From positions 1-6,124 of the forward strand of contig JAQGJY010000238.1 of NCBI GenBank assembly GCA_028290325.1: 6,124 nucleotides of DNA, read 5' to 3'. Numbering within the stretch: the first letter of the stretch is position 1; each line of letters starts with the position of its first letter. The position numbers were made by a program, and so were the translations under genes. Shown piece after piece: positions 1 through 6,118 of this stretch. The notes beneath the pieces are model-generated. The model did no database searches. It saw only the letters and a list, made by a program, of their open reading frames with translations, and was not told the origin of the DNA. This DNA comes from Tardiphaga sp. (GTDB lineage Bacteria; Pseudomonadota; Alphaproteobacteria; Rhizobiales; Xanthobacteraceae).

Positions 1-154
1 TGTCATGGCGAGCGCGCTGTTGGCGCGATGACCCGGCCATCCATCGGCTGATGTCACGAAATGATGGGTTGCCGGGTCTGGCGGCCGCAAGCGCGCCCTT
101 GCCCGGCGCTGACAGCGGTGCGGGTGAGGAGGTGCGCCAAACCCGCCACGCGCC
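1..154. other. Left-edge intergenic stretch, no gene supported
   Basis: This GC-rich stretch lies downstream of the GGT-family gene, which ends at 155 on the minus strand. Open frames run through it in several phases, but none continues into a recognisable protein. A minus-strand CAT at 4-6 could be the start of a gene running off the left edge, but no ribosome binding site precedes it and only two codons are present. A short imperfect hairpin (13-17 with 23-27) has no T-tract, so I do not call a terminator. Confidence 0.5.
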
Positions 155-1756
155 TCAATACCCCAGCGCGCAGCCATCCTTGCGCGGCTCGGAGCCGCCC
201 GACAGCGTGCCTTTTTGCCAGTCGATCCAGATCGCCTGGCCGCCGCCCCACGGCGCCACCGTCGTCCCGATCGTATGGCCGATCTTGCGCAGGCCGTCGG
301 CGATCTCCGCCGGCACGCTGTCTTCGAGCTGATAGACGCCCTCGTAATGCAGGCCGCGCGGCTGATCGATCGCCTCCTGAATATCCAGACCGTAATCCAG
401 CATGTTGGTCAGCACGCGAACCTGACCGACCGGCTGATACTGCCCGCCCATGACGCCGAACGGCATCACGCCGCGACCGTCCTTGGTCAGCAGGCTCGGG
501 ATGATCGTGTGCAGCGGGCGCTTGCCTGGCGCGATGCAGTTCGGATGGCCGGGCTCGATGCGAAACCCCGCGCCGCGATTTTGCAGCAGCACGCCCGTGG
601 TGTCCGACACGATCGCCGAGCCGAACGAATGCGCCACCGAATTGATGAAGGAGCAGACGTTGCGGTCGCGATCGACGACGGTGATATAGACCGTCGAGGG
701 ATTCATCGGCGGCGACACTTTCGGCAGATCGAGCAGGCGGTCCATGCGGATCTTGTCGGCGAAGCCTTTGGCATAGTCTTCCGACAGCACGCGCGCGGTA
801 TCGACCTCGACGAATTGCGGATCGCCGACGATCTGCTCACGCATCATGTAGGCGACGCGGGCGGCCTCGGCCTCGAGATGAAAGCGCTCGACGCTCATCG
901 CCGGATATTTCGTGAGATCGAAATGTTTCAGGATGTTGAGCATCACCAGCATGGTCACGCCGGGATTATTCGGCGGGCATTGCCACGCCTCGTAGCCTTT
1001 GTAGGTGGTGCTGATCGGTGTCGTGCGCTCCGTCGTGTGCGCGGCGAAATCCTCCAGCGTGTGCAGCCCGCCGATGCGGCGCAACGTGTCGACCATGTCT
1101 TGGGCGATCGCGCCGGTATAGAACGCATCGCGGCCGCGCTCGGCGATGGCGCGCAGCGTCTTGCCGAGCTCGGGCTGATGAATCACGTCGCCGGCGACGG
1201 CGGCCTTGCCGCCGGGCAGCAGATAGCGCGGGGTGTTGACGCCCTTTTTCAGCTTCTCGAAGCCGTTCTTCCAGTCGAATGCGATCCGCGGGGCGACGAC
1301 GTAGCCGTCTTCGGCCGCCGCGATCGCCGGTTGCAGCAGTCGGTCGAAACCGAATTTGCCGTGATCGTCCAGAATTGTTTGCCACGCGTCGATGGAGCCG
1401 GGGATCGTCACCGAATGCGGCGACGTCAGCGGGATCGCGGTGATGCCCTGGTCGAGATACCACTGCACCTGCGCGGCCCTGGGCGCGCGGCCGGAGCCGT
1501 TATACGCGTGAATCTTGCCTTCACCCTTGGCCTGATACAGCGCGAAGCAATCGCCGCCGATGCCGGTCGATTGCGGCTCGATCACGCCGAGCAAGGCGCA
1601 GGCCGCGACCGCCGCGTCGGCCGCCGTGCCGCCCGCGCGCAGCACGTCCAGCGCCACCAAAGAGGCGAGCGGATGCGACGTCGCCACCATGCCGTTCAGC
1701 GAATGGACGCTGGAGCGTCCGGCGAAATGGAAATTCCTCATGACGGGCACTTTCAT
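155..1756 (-). CDS. Gamma-glutamyltransferase-family protein (GGT-like Ntn hydrolase)
   Basis: A 533-residue member of the gamma-glutamyltranspeptidase family. These enzymes cut themselves into a large and a small subunit, and the freed N-terminal Thr then attacks gamma-glutamyl or related amide bonds. The expected cleavage and catalytic Thr is T355, in STVYITVVD (residues 354-362), giving chains of about 354 and 179 residues. Other family landmarks are HPLAS (28-32), STGIGGD (63-69), YNGSGRAP (85-92), PPNNPGVTM (261-269) and the MGG loop (436-438). Positions equivalent to E. coli Asn411, Asp433 and Ser462/Ser463 appear to be Ala375, Gly397 and His416/Thr417, so the substrate may not be glutathione. 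No signal peptide is visible, which suggests a cytoplasmic protein, unlike periplasmic E. coli GGT. A second start, Met6 at 1741, is equally plausible, since close relatives (from memory) begin MRNFHF. Neither start has a clear Shine-Dalgarno. No operon partner is seen. Confidence 0.93.
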   Translation of the reverse strand: MKVPVMRNFHFAGRSSVHSLNGMVATSHPLASLVALDVLRAGGTAADAAVAACALLGVIEPQSTGIGGDCFALYQAKGEGKIHAYNGSGRAPRAAQVQWYLDQGITAIPLTSPHSVTIPGSIDAWQTILDDHGKFGFDRLLQPAIAAAEDGYVVAPRIAFDWKNGFEKLKKGVNTPRYLLPGGKAAVAGDVIHQPELGKTLRAIAERGRDAFYTGAIAQDMVDTLRRIGGLHTLEDFAAHTTERTTPISTTYKGYEAWQCPPNNPGVTMLVMLNILKHFDLTKYPAMSVERFHLEAEAARVAYMMREQIVGDPQFVEVDTARVLSEDYAKGFADKIRMDRLLDLPKVSPPMNPSTVYITVVDRDRNVCSFINSVAHSFGSAIVSDTTGVLLQNRGAGFRIEPGHPNCIAPGKRPLHTIIPSLLTKDGRGVMPFGVMGGQYQPVGQVRVLTNMLDYGLDIQEAIDQPRGLHYEGVYQLEDSVPAEIADGLRKIGHTIGTTVAPWGGGQAIWIDWQKGTLSGGSEPRKDGCALGY

Positions 1757-1856
1757 TGCGGGGTGGTGGCGCGCGATTGGCTGGCGAAACGGGCGAGCGA
1801 AACAGGGTAGCGAAATTCATGCCATAGCGGGGGTGCGGTGGGCAAATCCAACGACC

Positions 1857-1956
1857 GTCATTGCGCGGAATGATCCGCCTTCGTCTTCGCGGAGCATCGC
1901 GACGAAGCCATCCAGCTGCTGTGTCGTCAAACAGCTGGATTGCTTAAAGGCTTCGT
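1857..1956. repeat. Intergenic hairpin repeat, copy 1 (GTCATTGCG type)
   Basis: The element begins with GTCATTGCG (1857-1865), followed by a small hairpin (GCGGA 1865-1869 with TCCGC 1874-1878). A long stem follows, 1905-1918 pairing with 1932-1945, with one mismatch and a 13-nt loop. An alternative outer arm is also present: ACGAAGCC (1902-1909) is exactly complementary to GGCTTCGT (1949-1956). It lies in the 277-bp region between the divergent GGT-like gene and trhO. A second copy lies near 3953 with matching spacing. The style resembles the dispersed palindromic repeats I recall from Bradyrhizobium and Rhodopseudomonas genomes; that family assignment is inference. The rest of 1757-2033 shows no gene and no convincing promoter. 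Confidence 0.65.
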
Positions 1957-2033
1957 TTGAAGGCTCTTCCGGCCAGCTCCGAGGCTGACGTTTCGGCCTT
2001 TTCGCCTCCACTCCAGCCTGCTAAACCGCCGCG

Positions 2034-2798
2034 ATGCCGTTTAAAGTCGCCGCCTTTTATCAGTTCGCCGCGCTGCCGGATTATGCCGATCTGCGCGCGC
2101 CGTTGCGCGCATTCTGTACCGATCGTGGCATTCACGGCACCATCCTGTTGGCGGAGGAGGGCATCAACGGCACGGTCGCCGGCGACGATGCGGCGATCGA
2201 CGCGCTGATCGCCGAACTGCGCGACGGCGCTTTGTTCGGCGCGCGACTGCACCATCTCGAGCTGAAATACTCGACCGCGAGCGAGATGCCGTTCGCGCGC
2301 ATGAAGGTGCGGCTCAAGCGCGAGATCGTGACGCTGGGCGATCCGCAGGTCGATCCGCTGCGCGCGGTCGGCACCTATGTCGATGCCGCTGACTGGAACG
2401 CGCTGATCGCCGATCCCGACGTGCTTGTGATCGACACCCGCAATGCCTTCGAGGTCGCGCTCGGCACGTTCGAGGGCGCGGTCGATCCGAAGCTCGCGAG
2501 TTTCAGCGCGTTTAAGGATTTCGCGGCGGGGCTCGATCCGGCGAAGTCGACCAGGATCGCGATGTTCTGCACCGGCGGCATCCGCTGCGAGAAGGCGAGT
2601 TCGCATCTGCTCGCGCGCGGCTTCCGCGAGGTCTATCACCTCAAAGGTGGCATCCTGAGCTATCTCGAACGCGTGCCCGAACAGGACAGCCGATGGCGCG
2701 GCGACTGCTTCGTGTTCGACGATCGCATCGCGCTGACGCACGGCTTGCGCGAGACGCGGCGACGCGAATTGTTTCTGGAAGGCGCGCCCGATGAATGA
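2034..2798 (+). CDS. trhO: tRNA uridine(34) hydroxylase TrhO (YceA, rhodanese-like)
   Basis: A 254-residue protein of the TrhO/YceA (UPF0176) family. TrhO uses oxygen to hydroxylate uridine 34 at the wobble position of certain tRNAs, the first step toward (m)cmo5U-type modifications. The N-terminal domain (about 1-100) contains the family run GTILLAEEGINGTVAG (35-50). The rhodanese domain (about 118-215) starts around VLVIDTRNAFEV (130-141) and holds the active-site loop MFCTGGIRCEKAS, with catalytic Cys179 and a second conserved Cys185. FDDRIALTHGL (228-238) is a typical C-terminal family motif. The protein is shorter than the roughly 350-residue E. coli enzyme, because little follows that motif; short forms occur in alphaproteobacteria. 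No strong Shine-Dalgarno precedes the ATG, but the family's N-terminal sequence begins here. The stop overlaps the start of slyX by 8 nt, implying co-translation. Confidence 0.93.
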   Translation: MPFKVAAFYQFAALPDYADLRAPLRAFCTDRGIHGTILLAEEGINGTVAGDDAAIDALIAELRDGALFGARLHHLELKYSTASEMPFARMKVRLKREIVTLGDPQVDPLRAVGTYVDAADWNALIADPDVLVIDTRNAFEVALGTFEGAVDPKLASFSAFKDFAAGLDPAKSTRIAMFCTGGIRCEKASSHLLARGFREVYHLKGGILSYLERVPEQDSRWRGDCFVFDDRIALTHGLRETRRRELFLEGAPDE

Positions 2799-3000
2799 TG
2801 TTGAAGCCCGCCTCGACACGCTGGAAATGCGGCTGACCTATCAGGATGAAACGATCGAGGCCCTGAACGCGACGATCACGGCGCAATGGACCCAGATCGA
2901 TACGCTGACGCGGCAACTCGCCAATCTGCGCGAGCGCTTGCAGGAAGCCGAATCGCGCGTCGCGACGAGTCCGACCAACGAACCGCCGCCGCATTATTGA
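2791..3000 (+). CDS. slyX: SlyX family protein
   Basis: A 69-residue protein matching the SlyX family of small cytoplasmic proteins of unknown molecular function. Residues 5-56 (ARLDTLEMRL onward) form one long predicted coiled coil with regular Leu/Ile spacing, including the family-typical segment RLTYQDETIEALN (14-26). A short polar and Pro-rich tail ends in PPPHY, also characteristic of SlyX. The ATG at 2791 lies inside the last codons of trhO in another frame, and the two genes overlap by 8 nt (ATGAATGA), which suggests translational coupling. Downstream lies the convergent csbD gene with its hairpin terminator in between. Identity is fairly safe; the function is not known for the family. 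Confidence 0.88.
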   Translation: MNDVEARLDTLEMRLTYQDETIEALNATITAQWTQIDTLTRQLANLRERLQEAESRVATSPTNEPPPHY

Positions 3001-3035
3001 GGCGACCTCATTCCGGATGACGGGGCGCAGAACGC

Positions 3036-3061
3036 AAAAAGCCGACCCTTCTGGGCCGGCT
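3036..3061 (-). terminator. Rho-independent terminator of the CsbD-like gene
   Basis: On the minus strand, AGCCGGCCC, an AGAA loop and GGGTCGGCT form a 9-bp stem (3053-3061 with 3040-3048) with a single G-U wobble, running into a run of five T (3036-3040 read on the minus strand). It begins 28 nt after the csbD stop. On the plus strand the same bases give an A-C mismatch and no T-tract, so it should act mainly on csbD rather than slyX. Confidence 0.85.
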
Positions 3062-3088
3062 CTCTGTGTCAGTTCGGACTGACGAATC

Positions 3089-3295
3089 TTACTTCAGCGC
3101 GTCCTTGGCCTTGCCAGCGGCCTTCTCGGCGGCGGCTTTGGCGTCGCCGACGGCCTGCTGGGCATGGCCCTTGCCTTCCTGGATCGCACCTTCGCCTTCG
3201 AGCTTCTCGGAACCCACGGCCTCGCCGACGCCCTGCTTGGCCTTACCGGCGTACTCGTTCGCAGTGCCCTTGATCTTGTCTGCCGTGCTACCCAT
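3089..3295 (-). CDS. CsbD family general stress protein
   Basis: A 68-residue, very hydrophilic protein of the CsbD family, small stress-induced proteins first known from the sigma-B regulon of Bacillus subtilis. The N-terminal signature is MGSTADKIKGTANEYAGKAKQG, shown here only in part: DKIKGTANE (6-14) and GKAKQGVGEAVG (17-28). The rest is Ala/Lys/Gly/Glu-rich and likely forms a flexible amphipathic helix, resembling LEA-type proteins. The biochemical role is not established. The start at 3295 is fixed by a strong AAAGGAG seven bases upstream; an ATG at 3300 in another frame sits too close to that site. The gene is monocistronic, with its own terminator, and diverges from the cupin gene. 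A possible EcfG-type promoter upstream fits a stress role. Confidence 0.9.
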   Translation of the reverse strand: MGSTADKIKGTANEYAGKAKQGVGEAVGSEKLEGEGAIQEGKGHAQQAVGDAKAAAEKAAGKAKDALK

Positions 3296-3301
3296 GACAT
3301 G

Positions 3302-3308
3302 CTCCTTT
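3302..3308 (-). promoter_or_regulatory. Strong Shine-Dalgarno of the CsbD-like gene
   Basis: The minus strand reads AAAGGAG followed by CATGTC and ATG. The spacing to the ATG at 3295 is ideal, whereas the out-of-frame ATG at 3300 is separated from it by only one base. This decides the start codon. It is the strongest ribosome binding site in the window. Confidence 0.85.
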
Positions 3309-3332
3309 GCGCTGGTTGATCATCACGATATC

Positions 3333-3357
3333 AATCGCCAGCGCGGAATTTGGTTCC
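3333..3357 (-). promoter_or_regulatory. Possible EcfG-type (general stress) promoter of csbD
   Basis: On the minus strand, GGAAC (3357-3353) is followed 15 nt later by CGATT (3337-3333). The alphaproteobacterial EcfG sigma factor recognises GGAAC, a spacer of about 16-17 nt and CGTT. Here the -35 is exact, while the -10 is one base off and the spacer slightly short. It would start transcription about 30 nt before the csbD start. The neighbouring CGGAA (3344-3348) and TTCCG (3354-3358) form a short inverted repeat over the same bases, so chance similarity or an operator is possible. Confidence 0.45.
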
Positions 3358-3422
3358 GGCTATCGCAACCACGTGATGCGGCGGGGCGGCGCAGACGCCA
3401 CGGTTAATGACAAGGCAACGAC

Positions 3423-3950
3423 ATGAGCGATCACACGCACGAGCATTCGCACGACCACGATCATTCACACGATCACGCGGCTGACGCCGAGCGCTGGAAG
3501 CATGACGGCGTGCGGGTGATTCCCGGCGACAATCTCGATCCGAACGTGCCGTCCACGGCCGGCATGGACCGCAAGGCCGCGATCAATTTCGCGCGCGTCG
3601 GCGCGCAGAAATTATGGGCCGGTACGGTGACGATCAAACCGGATGCCAAAACCGGCGCGCATCATCACGGCCATCTCGAGAGCATTATCTTCGTCGTGCG
3701 CGGCAGGGCGCGGATGCGCTGGGGTGAGGCCTTGCAATTTACCGCCGAAGCCGGTCCGGGTGATTTCATCTTCATCCCGCCTTACGTGCCGCATCAGGAG
3801 ATCAACGCGAGTCCCGACGAATTGCTGGAATGCGTGCTGGTGCGCAGCGACGGCGAGGCGGTCGCGATCAATCTCGACATCGCGGCGGTGGAGAAGCCGG
3901 AGACGGTGCTGTGGGTCGATCCGGTGCATCCGGATCCGCGGTTGAAGTAA
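3423..3950 (+). CDS. Small cupin-domain protein with His-rich N terminus
   Basis: A 175-residue single-domain cupin, probably a cytoplasmic metal-binding protein. Its substrate and activity are not evident. Residues 4-18 have histidine at every second position (8 His), a likely metal-binding tail with no signal peptide. The cupin barrel spans about 55-150. Motif 1 is GAHHHGHLE (78-86), with H80, H82 and E86 as candidate ligands, continuing to G94. Motif 2 is GDFIFIPPYVPHQEIN (113-128), with H124 as the fourth ligand. All four usual metal ligands are therefore present. The start ATG has a weak AAGG about seven bases upstream. It diverges from csbD across 127 bp and converges on tctA, so it appears monocistronic. 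It could be a dioxygenase, isomerase or sensor; the sequence does not decide. Confidence 0.88.
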   Translation: MSDHTHEHSHDHDHSHDHAADAERWKHDGVRVIPGDNLDPNVPSTAGMDRKAAINFARVGAQKLWAGTVTIKPDAKTGAHHHGHLESIIFVVRGRARMRWGEALQFTAEAGPGDFIFIPPYVPHQEINASPDELLECVLVRSDGEAVAINLDIAAVEKPETVLWVDPVHPDPRLK

Positions 3951-3952
3951 CA

Positions 3953-4049
3953 GTCATTGCGGGCAGCCGCGCGTCTCGTCCTCGAGAGGCGCCGGGACCG
4001 AGCCCTCCAGTCCTTCTCTGCTTCATGAGAGCAAGAGCTGGATGGCTGC
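3953..4049. repeat. Intergenic hairpin repeat, copy 2 (GTCATTGCG type)
   Basis: The element begins GTCATTGCG (3953-3961), three bases after the cupin stop. Next comes a stem of 3969-3978 with 3983-3992 (nine pairs, one G-G mismatch, TCCT loop), then AGCCCTCCAG (4001-4010) pairing with CTGGATGGCT (4038-4047) with one mismatch. The start-to-arm distance is 48 nt here and 49 nt in the copy at 1857, and both arms share the pattern AGCC-N-TCCAG / CTGGAT-N-GCT. This supports a shared origin. The strong inner hairpin lacks a T-tract but could help end or stabilise the cupin mRNA. Confidence 0.6.
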
Positions 4050-4060
4050 GCGTCGAGACA

Positions 4061-4074
4061 GGTGGCGCGCCACC
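4061..4074. repeat. Perfect 14-bp palindrome between convergent genes
   Basis: GGTGGCGCGCCACC is a perfect palindrome lying 33 bp beyond the tctA stop and 110 bp beyond the cupin stop. As RNA it can fold as GGTGG/CCACC with a CGCG loop, but no T-tract follows on either strand. It may be a weak Rho-independent element or a protein site; neither is proven. Confidence 0.4.
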
Positions 4075-4107
4075 CTTTCCCGTGCGCCGCCATGTCGCTC
4101 GCAGCGC

Positions 4108-5616
4108 CTACGCCCCTTCATCCAGCGCGACCATCTCGCGCTTTTTACGGAACGACGGCAGCAGCGGCCCAAGCAGCAACAGCAGCGCGAGCGCCAGACA
4201 GACAGCCGAGATCGGCCGCTGCACGAAGGTCGTCACGTCGCCTTGCGACAGGATCAATGCCTTGCGCAGGTTGTTTTCCAGCAGCGGCCCGAGAACGAAG
4301 GCCAGCACCAGAGGCGCCGGCTCGTAGCCGAACTTGCGCATGAAGTAACCGGCGATGCCGAAGCCGACCATCACGTAGATGTCGAAGACGTTGTTGCTGG
4401 AGCAATAGACGCCGATGATCGTGAACAGGATGATCAGCGGAAACAGAACGTTGTAGGGCAGCTTCAGGAGTTGCACCCACATGCCGATCAGCGGCAGGTT
4501 CAGCACCAGCAACATCACGTTGCCAATATACATGCTGGCGATGATGCCCCAGAACAGGCCGGGATTCTGCGTGATCATCAGCGGCCCCGGCTGCACGCCG
4601 TGGATCACGAACGCGCCCAACAGCAGCGCCATCACGACGTTGGGTGGAATACCCAGGGTCATCAGTGGAATGAACGCGCCGCCGGCGGCGGCATTGTTGG
4701 CGGCTTCCGGACCGGCGACGCCCTCGATCGCGCCATGGCCGAAGCGCTCCGGGGTTTTGCTGATGCGTTTTTCCAGCGCATAGGAGGCGAAGGAGGCGAC
4801 CACCGCGCCGCCGCCCGGCAGAATGCCGAGCAAAAAGCCCAGCACGGTGCCGCGTCCGATCGGCCCGGCGCTGGCTTTCCAGTCCGCCTTGTTCGGCAGC
4901 AATTGCGTGATCTTGGCGTTGATGATGTCGCGCTTGATCGCCTGCTCGGTGTTGAACAGAACTTCCGCGACGCCGAACAGGCCCATCACGACCGGCACGA
5001 GACCGATGCCGTCGATCAGTTCGAGCCGGCCGAATGTCAGACGCGGCATCGCGGTGATGCTGTCGAGCCCGATCAGGCCGAGCACGATGCCGACGCAGGC
5101 CATCAGCAGCGCCTTGGCCATCGAGCCCTGCGTGAGGAATGTCAACACCACGAGGCCGAGCACCATCAGGCTGGCATATTCGGCGGGGCCGAAGGCGATG
5201 GCGACGTTGGCCAGCGATGGCGCGACCAGCATCAGCGCGACCAGCGAGAAGGTGCCGGCGATGAAGGAGCCGAGCGCGGAAATGCCCAAAGCGGGCCCGG
5301 CGCGGCCCTTTTTAGCCATCTGGTGGCCGTCGATACAGGTGACCACGGAGGCCGCCTCGCCGGGAATGTTGACCAGGATCGATGTGGTCGAGCCGCCATA
5401 CATCGAGCCGTAATAGATGCCGGCCATCATGATGATGCCCGACTCCGGCGTGCCCGACAGCGTGACCGGCAGCAGCAGCGACATCGCGGAGATCGGGCCG
5501 ATGCCGGGCAGCACGCCGACCAGCGTGCCGATGAAGACGCCGATGAAGCAATACAGCAGGTTGATTGGTTGCAGCGCGACGCCGAGACCCTGCATGACGT
5601 TGACGAGTGTATCCAT
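4108..5616 (-). CDS. tctA: Tripartite tricarboxylate transporter permease, TctA family
   Basis: A 502-residue, very hydrophobic inner-membrane protein of the usual TctA length, the large permease of the tripartite tricarboxylate transporter (TTT) family. TTT systems import carboxylates such as citrate using an ion gradient, with a small membrane subunit (TctB) and a periplasmic binding protein (TctC). Family motifs include GTLVGVLPGIGP (30-41), GSMYGGSTTSILVNIPGE (70-87), GFLLGILPGGGA (260-271) and AGPEAANNAAAGGAFIPL (301-318). The first and third share GxLxGxLPGxG, pointing to two internally repeated halves. About ten or more membrane segments are visible. The charged tail SFRKKREMVALDEGA ends the protein. 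GAGGA (5624-5628, minus strand) lies seven bases before the ATG and overlaps the tctB stop, so translation is likely coupled. The true substrate cannot be told from the permease. Confidence 0.95.
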   Translation of the reverse strand: MDTLVNVMQGLGVALQPINLLYCFIGVFIGTLVGVLPGIGPISAMSLLLPVTLSGTPESGIIMMAGIYYGSMYGGSTTSILVNIPGEAASVVTCIDGHQMAKKGRAGPALGISALGSFIAGTFSLVALMLVAPSLANVAIAFGPAEYASLMVLGLVVLTFLTQGSMAKALLMACVGIVLGLIGLDSITAMPRLTFGRLELIDGIGLVPVVMGLFGVAEVLFNTEQAIKRDIINAKITQLLPNKADWKASAGPIGRGTVLGFLLGILPGGGAVVASFASYALEKRISKTPERFGHGAIEGVAGPEAANNAAAGGAFIPLMTLGIPPNVVMALLLGAFVIHGVQPGPLMITQNPGLFWGIIASMYIGNVMLLVLNLPLIGMWVQLLKLPYNVLFPLIILFTIIGVYCSSNNVFDIYVMVGFGIAGYFMRKFGYEPAPLVLAFVLGPLLENNLRKALILSQGDVTTFVQRPISAVCLALALLLLLGPLLPSFRKKREMVALDEGA

Positions 5617-5623
5617 GATGCGG

Positions 5624-5628
5624 TCCTC
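5624..5628 (-). promoter_or_regulatory. tctA Shine-Dalgarno overlapping the tctB stop
   Basis: On the minus strand the tctB stop TGA (5629-5627) runs directly into GAGGA (5628-5624), followed by seven bases and the tctA ATG. Ribosomes finishing tctB stop on the tctA binding site, a layout that favours coupled, balanced expression of the two membrane subunits. Confidence 0.75.
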
Positions 5629-6118
5629 AGCCGACGTCGAACATGCCGGACGGCAATTGGATCAGAAGGCCCTTCTTCAGCACCCACCAGAACACCAGCG
5701 GGGCCAGCACGCCGATCGGGATCGCCAACGGCCAGCGCACCGGATCGATCGAGCGCAGCAACGCCAGCATCAGTGGGATCGCGGAAAGCAGAAAGCCCAG
5801 CGGCTCAAGCGCCACGGCGAAGATCGACAGGTAAACGATGATGAGCAGTGGCTTGCCCCAGCTGACGCCGGCCAATAGCGAGCCGAACGACGCGCCGCCC
5901 TCGGTGATCGCCGTGACCATGATGGTGATCGCGAACAGGCACATCAGGATGCCGACATAGAACAGCACGAAGCCGGAGCCGGGATCGCTGATGCTGCCGA
6001 TTTCGAGCTTGAAGCCGGACCACACCACGAAGATCGCGAGCGCCAGCCAGAAGGCGCCGCTCCAGAGCTCGGTGTTGTTGAGCGAGCGTGTCGCGGCGGG
6101 GGGTGCGGTGTCTGTCAT
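5627..6118 (-). CDS. tctB: Tripartite tricarboxylate transporter small membrane subunit, TctB family
   Basis: A 163-residue protein of the TctB family, the small membrane subunit that partners TctA. It has a short polar N terminus (1-15) and about four to five membrane segments, near 17-36, 48-70, 90-121 (long, probably a pair with a turn at EPLG, 105-108) and 128-147. The segment GSISDPGSGFVLFYVG (41-56) matches the family's characteristic Pro-Gly-rich turn between the first two helices. The start ATG lies six bases from the right edge, so its ribosome binding site and any upstream gene are outside the window. TctB proteins diverge quickly in sequence, so the assignment rests on length, topology, this motif and the adjacent tctA. 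Confidence 0.9.
   Translation of the reverse strand: MTDTAPPAATRSLNNTELWSGAFWLALAIFVVWSGFKLEIGSISDPGSGFVLFYVGILMCLFAITIMVTAITEGGASFGSLLAGVSWGKPLLIIVYLSIFAVALEPLGFLLSAIPLMLALLRSIDPVRWPLAIPIGVLAPLVFWWVLKKGLLIQLPSGMFDVG

Noticed and set aside
215..1810. 531-codon open frame on the plus strand opposite the GGT-like gene
   Set aside because: Its translation is Arg/Asp/His/Ala-rich with no recognisable domain, as expected from the antisense of a GC-rich gene. The minus-strand frame has clear family motifs.
1817..2011. 64-codon minus-strand frame in the GGT-trhO intergenic region
   Set aside because: It is made largely of the hairpin repeat, has no ribosome binding site and no recognisable homology.
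1944..2819. 291-codon open frame on the minus strand opposite trhO
   Set aside because: It is antisense to a confidently identified TrhO and shows only Arg/Ala/Glu-rich composition.
2999..3030. CTCATTCCGGATGACGGGGCG resembles a piece of another dispersed repeat (first 20 bases considered)
   Set aside because: It is too short and has no second copy in the window, so it cannot be told from chance.
3094..3300. Alternative minus-strand frame starting MSWVARQ over csbD
   Set aside because: Its ATG is only one base from the Shine-Dalgarno and the product is Arg/Ser/Pro-rich. The CsbD frame has correct spacing and family motifs.
4042..5841. 599-codon open frame on the plus strand opposite tctA and tctB
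   Set aside because: The product is a low-complexity mix of Gln, His, Asp and Arg and spans two real genes on the other strand. It is a codon-bias shadow.
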